A stretch of DNA of 64,000 nt from Paludibacteraceae bacterium (GTDB lineage Bacteria; Bacteroidota; Bacteroidia; Bacteroidales; Paludibacteraceae), in assembly GCA_905234685.1 (NCBI GenBank), contig CAJOIR010000004.1, positions 1 through 64,000 on the forward strand. Direction: 5' to 3'. Positions 63,552-64,000 of this stretch are shown here, piece after piece. A program made the position numbers and the translations under genes. Numbering within the stretch: the first letter of the stretch is position 1; every line of letters starts with the position of its first letter. Under the pieces are notes generated by a model, which did no database searches, was not told the DNA's origin, and saw nothing but the letters and a program-made list of their open reading frames with translations.

Positions 63552-63839
63552 CTACAAAGCAATTATCAGTGCTGCGAGGACGTATGGTATCATACCAACT
63601 ATCACCCCCTTAGCCAAACGCCACATACCGAGAGTATAGAACACAAACAAGAATGCAGCATCAGGGAATACCGCCACCACAGTAAGTTTGCCAAGCATAC
63701 CTGCCAAACTCTTCACGCCGAAGGTGGAGATTGAATACCACAAGTTCATCCGGTCAATATAAAGATAACCAAAGACTGCAGGCAACAGAAGACCGATGAC
63801 TATGCCAATCCAATATTTATCAAATGCTTCAAGTTTCAA
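63552..63839 (-). CDS. Small membrane protein between surE and lpxB
   Basis: A 95-aa protein with three hydrophobic segments (WIGIVIGLLLPAVFGYLYI, a central segment, and GVIVGMIPYVLAALIIAL). The start is probably the TTG at 63839, which overlaps the surE stop by 3 nt; no ATG occurs before residue 31. A similar small protein between surE and lpxB is usual in Bacteroidetes. The function is unknown. It may assist lipid A synthesis (inference from place). Confidence 0.7.
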   Translation of the reverse strand: MKLEAFDKYWIGIVIGLLLPAVFGYLYIDRMNLWYSISTFGVKSLAGMLGKLTVVAVFPDAAFLFVFYTLGMWRLAKGVIVGMIPYVLAALIIAL

Positions 63840-64000
63840 TGTTGCAAAGTTTCAAGTATTGTATAGTCTGTAGTGTCGAGAGTAGCAGGAGTAACGGAAA
63901 TATAGCCGTGTGCCAAAGCCCATTCGTCGGTATCTTCCGCATCAGGTTCACGGTTGACAAAATGTCCTGTGAGCATATAACATGTGTTGCCATCCGCATC
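63836..64000 (-). CDS. surE: 5'/3'-nucleotidase SurE, C-terminal part (runs off the window)
   Basis: The last 54 residues are visible on the minus strand up to the window edge. The sequence CYMLTGHFVNREPDAEDTD followed by EWALAHGYISVTP is the typical end of SurE, a metal-dependent nucleotidase. The N-terminal part lies outside. Its stop (63838-63836) overlaps the start of the small membrane protein gene. Confidence 0.9.
   Translation of the reverse strand, partial: DADGNTCYMLTGHFVNREPDAEDTDEWALAHGYISVTPATLDTTDYTILETLQH

Overview
The window reads as chromosomal DNA of a Bacteroidales bacterium. Three things point there: at least a dozen promoters of the Bacteroidetes type (TTG or TTTG, about 20 nt, TAnnTTTG); secreted proteins with type IX secretion (T9SS) style C-terminal tails and BspA-like leucine-rich repeats; and clade-typical genes (DUF4271 next to hemD, surE - small membrane protein - lpxB, YfbK-like vWA lipoprotein, Bacteroidetes-type tmRNA). 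The family cannot be fixed from sequence alone; a host-associated Prevotella-like or related genus is an inference.

Layout. 1-770: three tRNA genes (Leu-GAG, Leu-CAG, Gly-GCC) on the minus strand. 775-8324 (minus): a large BspA-like LRR surface protein translationally coupled to a PnuC-like transporter with an unusual soluble C-terminal region, then guanine deaminase and a MATE exporter. 8633-12537 (plus): an orphan 5'-nucleotidase C-domain lipoprotein, a C69 dipeptidase and the M20 dipeptidase PepD. 12741-21025 (plus): a MacAB-TolC-like export operon (one ATPase, two permeases, adaptor, outer-membrane channel) followed by a PadR regulator and two PspC proteins. 21052-24523 (minus): trmD, yidD, rnpA, hemD, DUF4271 and a LOG-family gene. 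24652-30037 (plus): GNAT-like protein, Fur-family regulator, secreted endonuclease I and an LptF/G permease. 30062-31536 (minus): panD-tgt. 31660-37143 (plus): CPBP protease, asd, U32 protein, vWA lipoprotein and an unknown lipoprotein. 37162-39597 (minus): M23/LysM peptidase, ssrA (tmRNA), pseudouridine synthase. 39733-41781 (plus): queFCDE. 41796-43086 (minus): lytic transglycosylase and udk. 43328-56772 (minus): a 13.4 kb run of five secreted-protein genes. 57048-62344 (plus): rsfS, ftsH, M16 peptidase. 62423-64000 (minus): lpxB, a small membrane protein and the 3' end of surE.

The most unusual part is 43328-56772. A mosaic BspA-like protein is followed by two tandem copies of a two-gene unit. 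Each unit is a small secreted protein with a T9SS-like tail, overlapping by 4 nt (ATGA) a giant (about 1600 aa) C10/streptopain-type cysteine protease. Each protease carries LRR, ZU5-like and an unrecognised region of about 645 residues that is conserved between the copies. All five genes probably share one promoter at 56833-56862.

A second unexpected signal is in the intergenic DNA. Seven separate spacers hold arrays of a degenerate 8-bp unit (consensus NNGGYTAA) in almost perfect 8-nt register. Other spacers hold 7-, 11- and 15-bp arrays. A third is a possible H-type pseudoknot in the leader of the queuosine operon.
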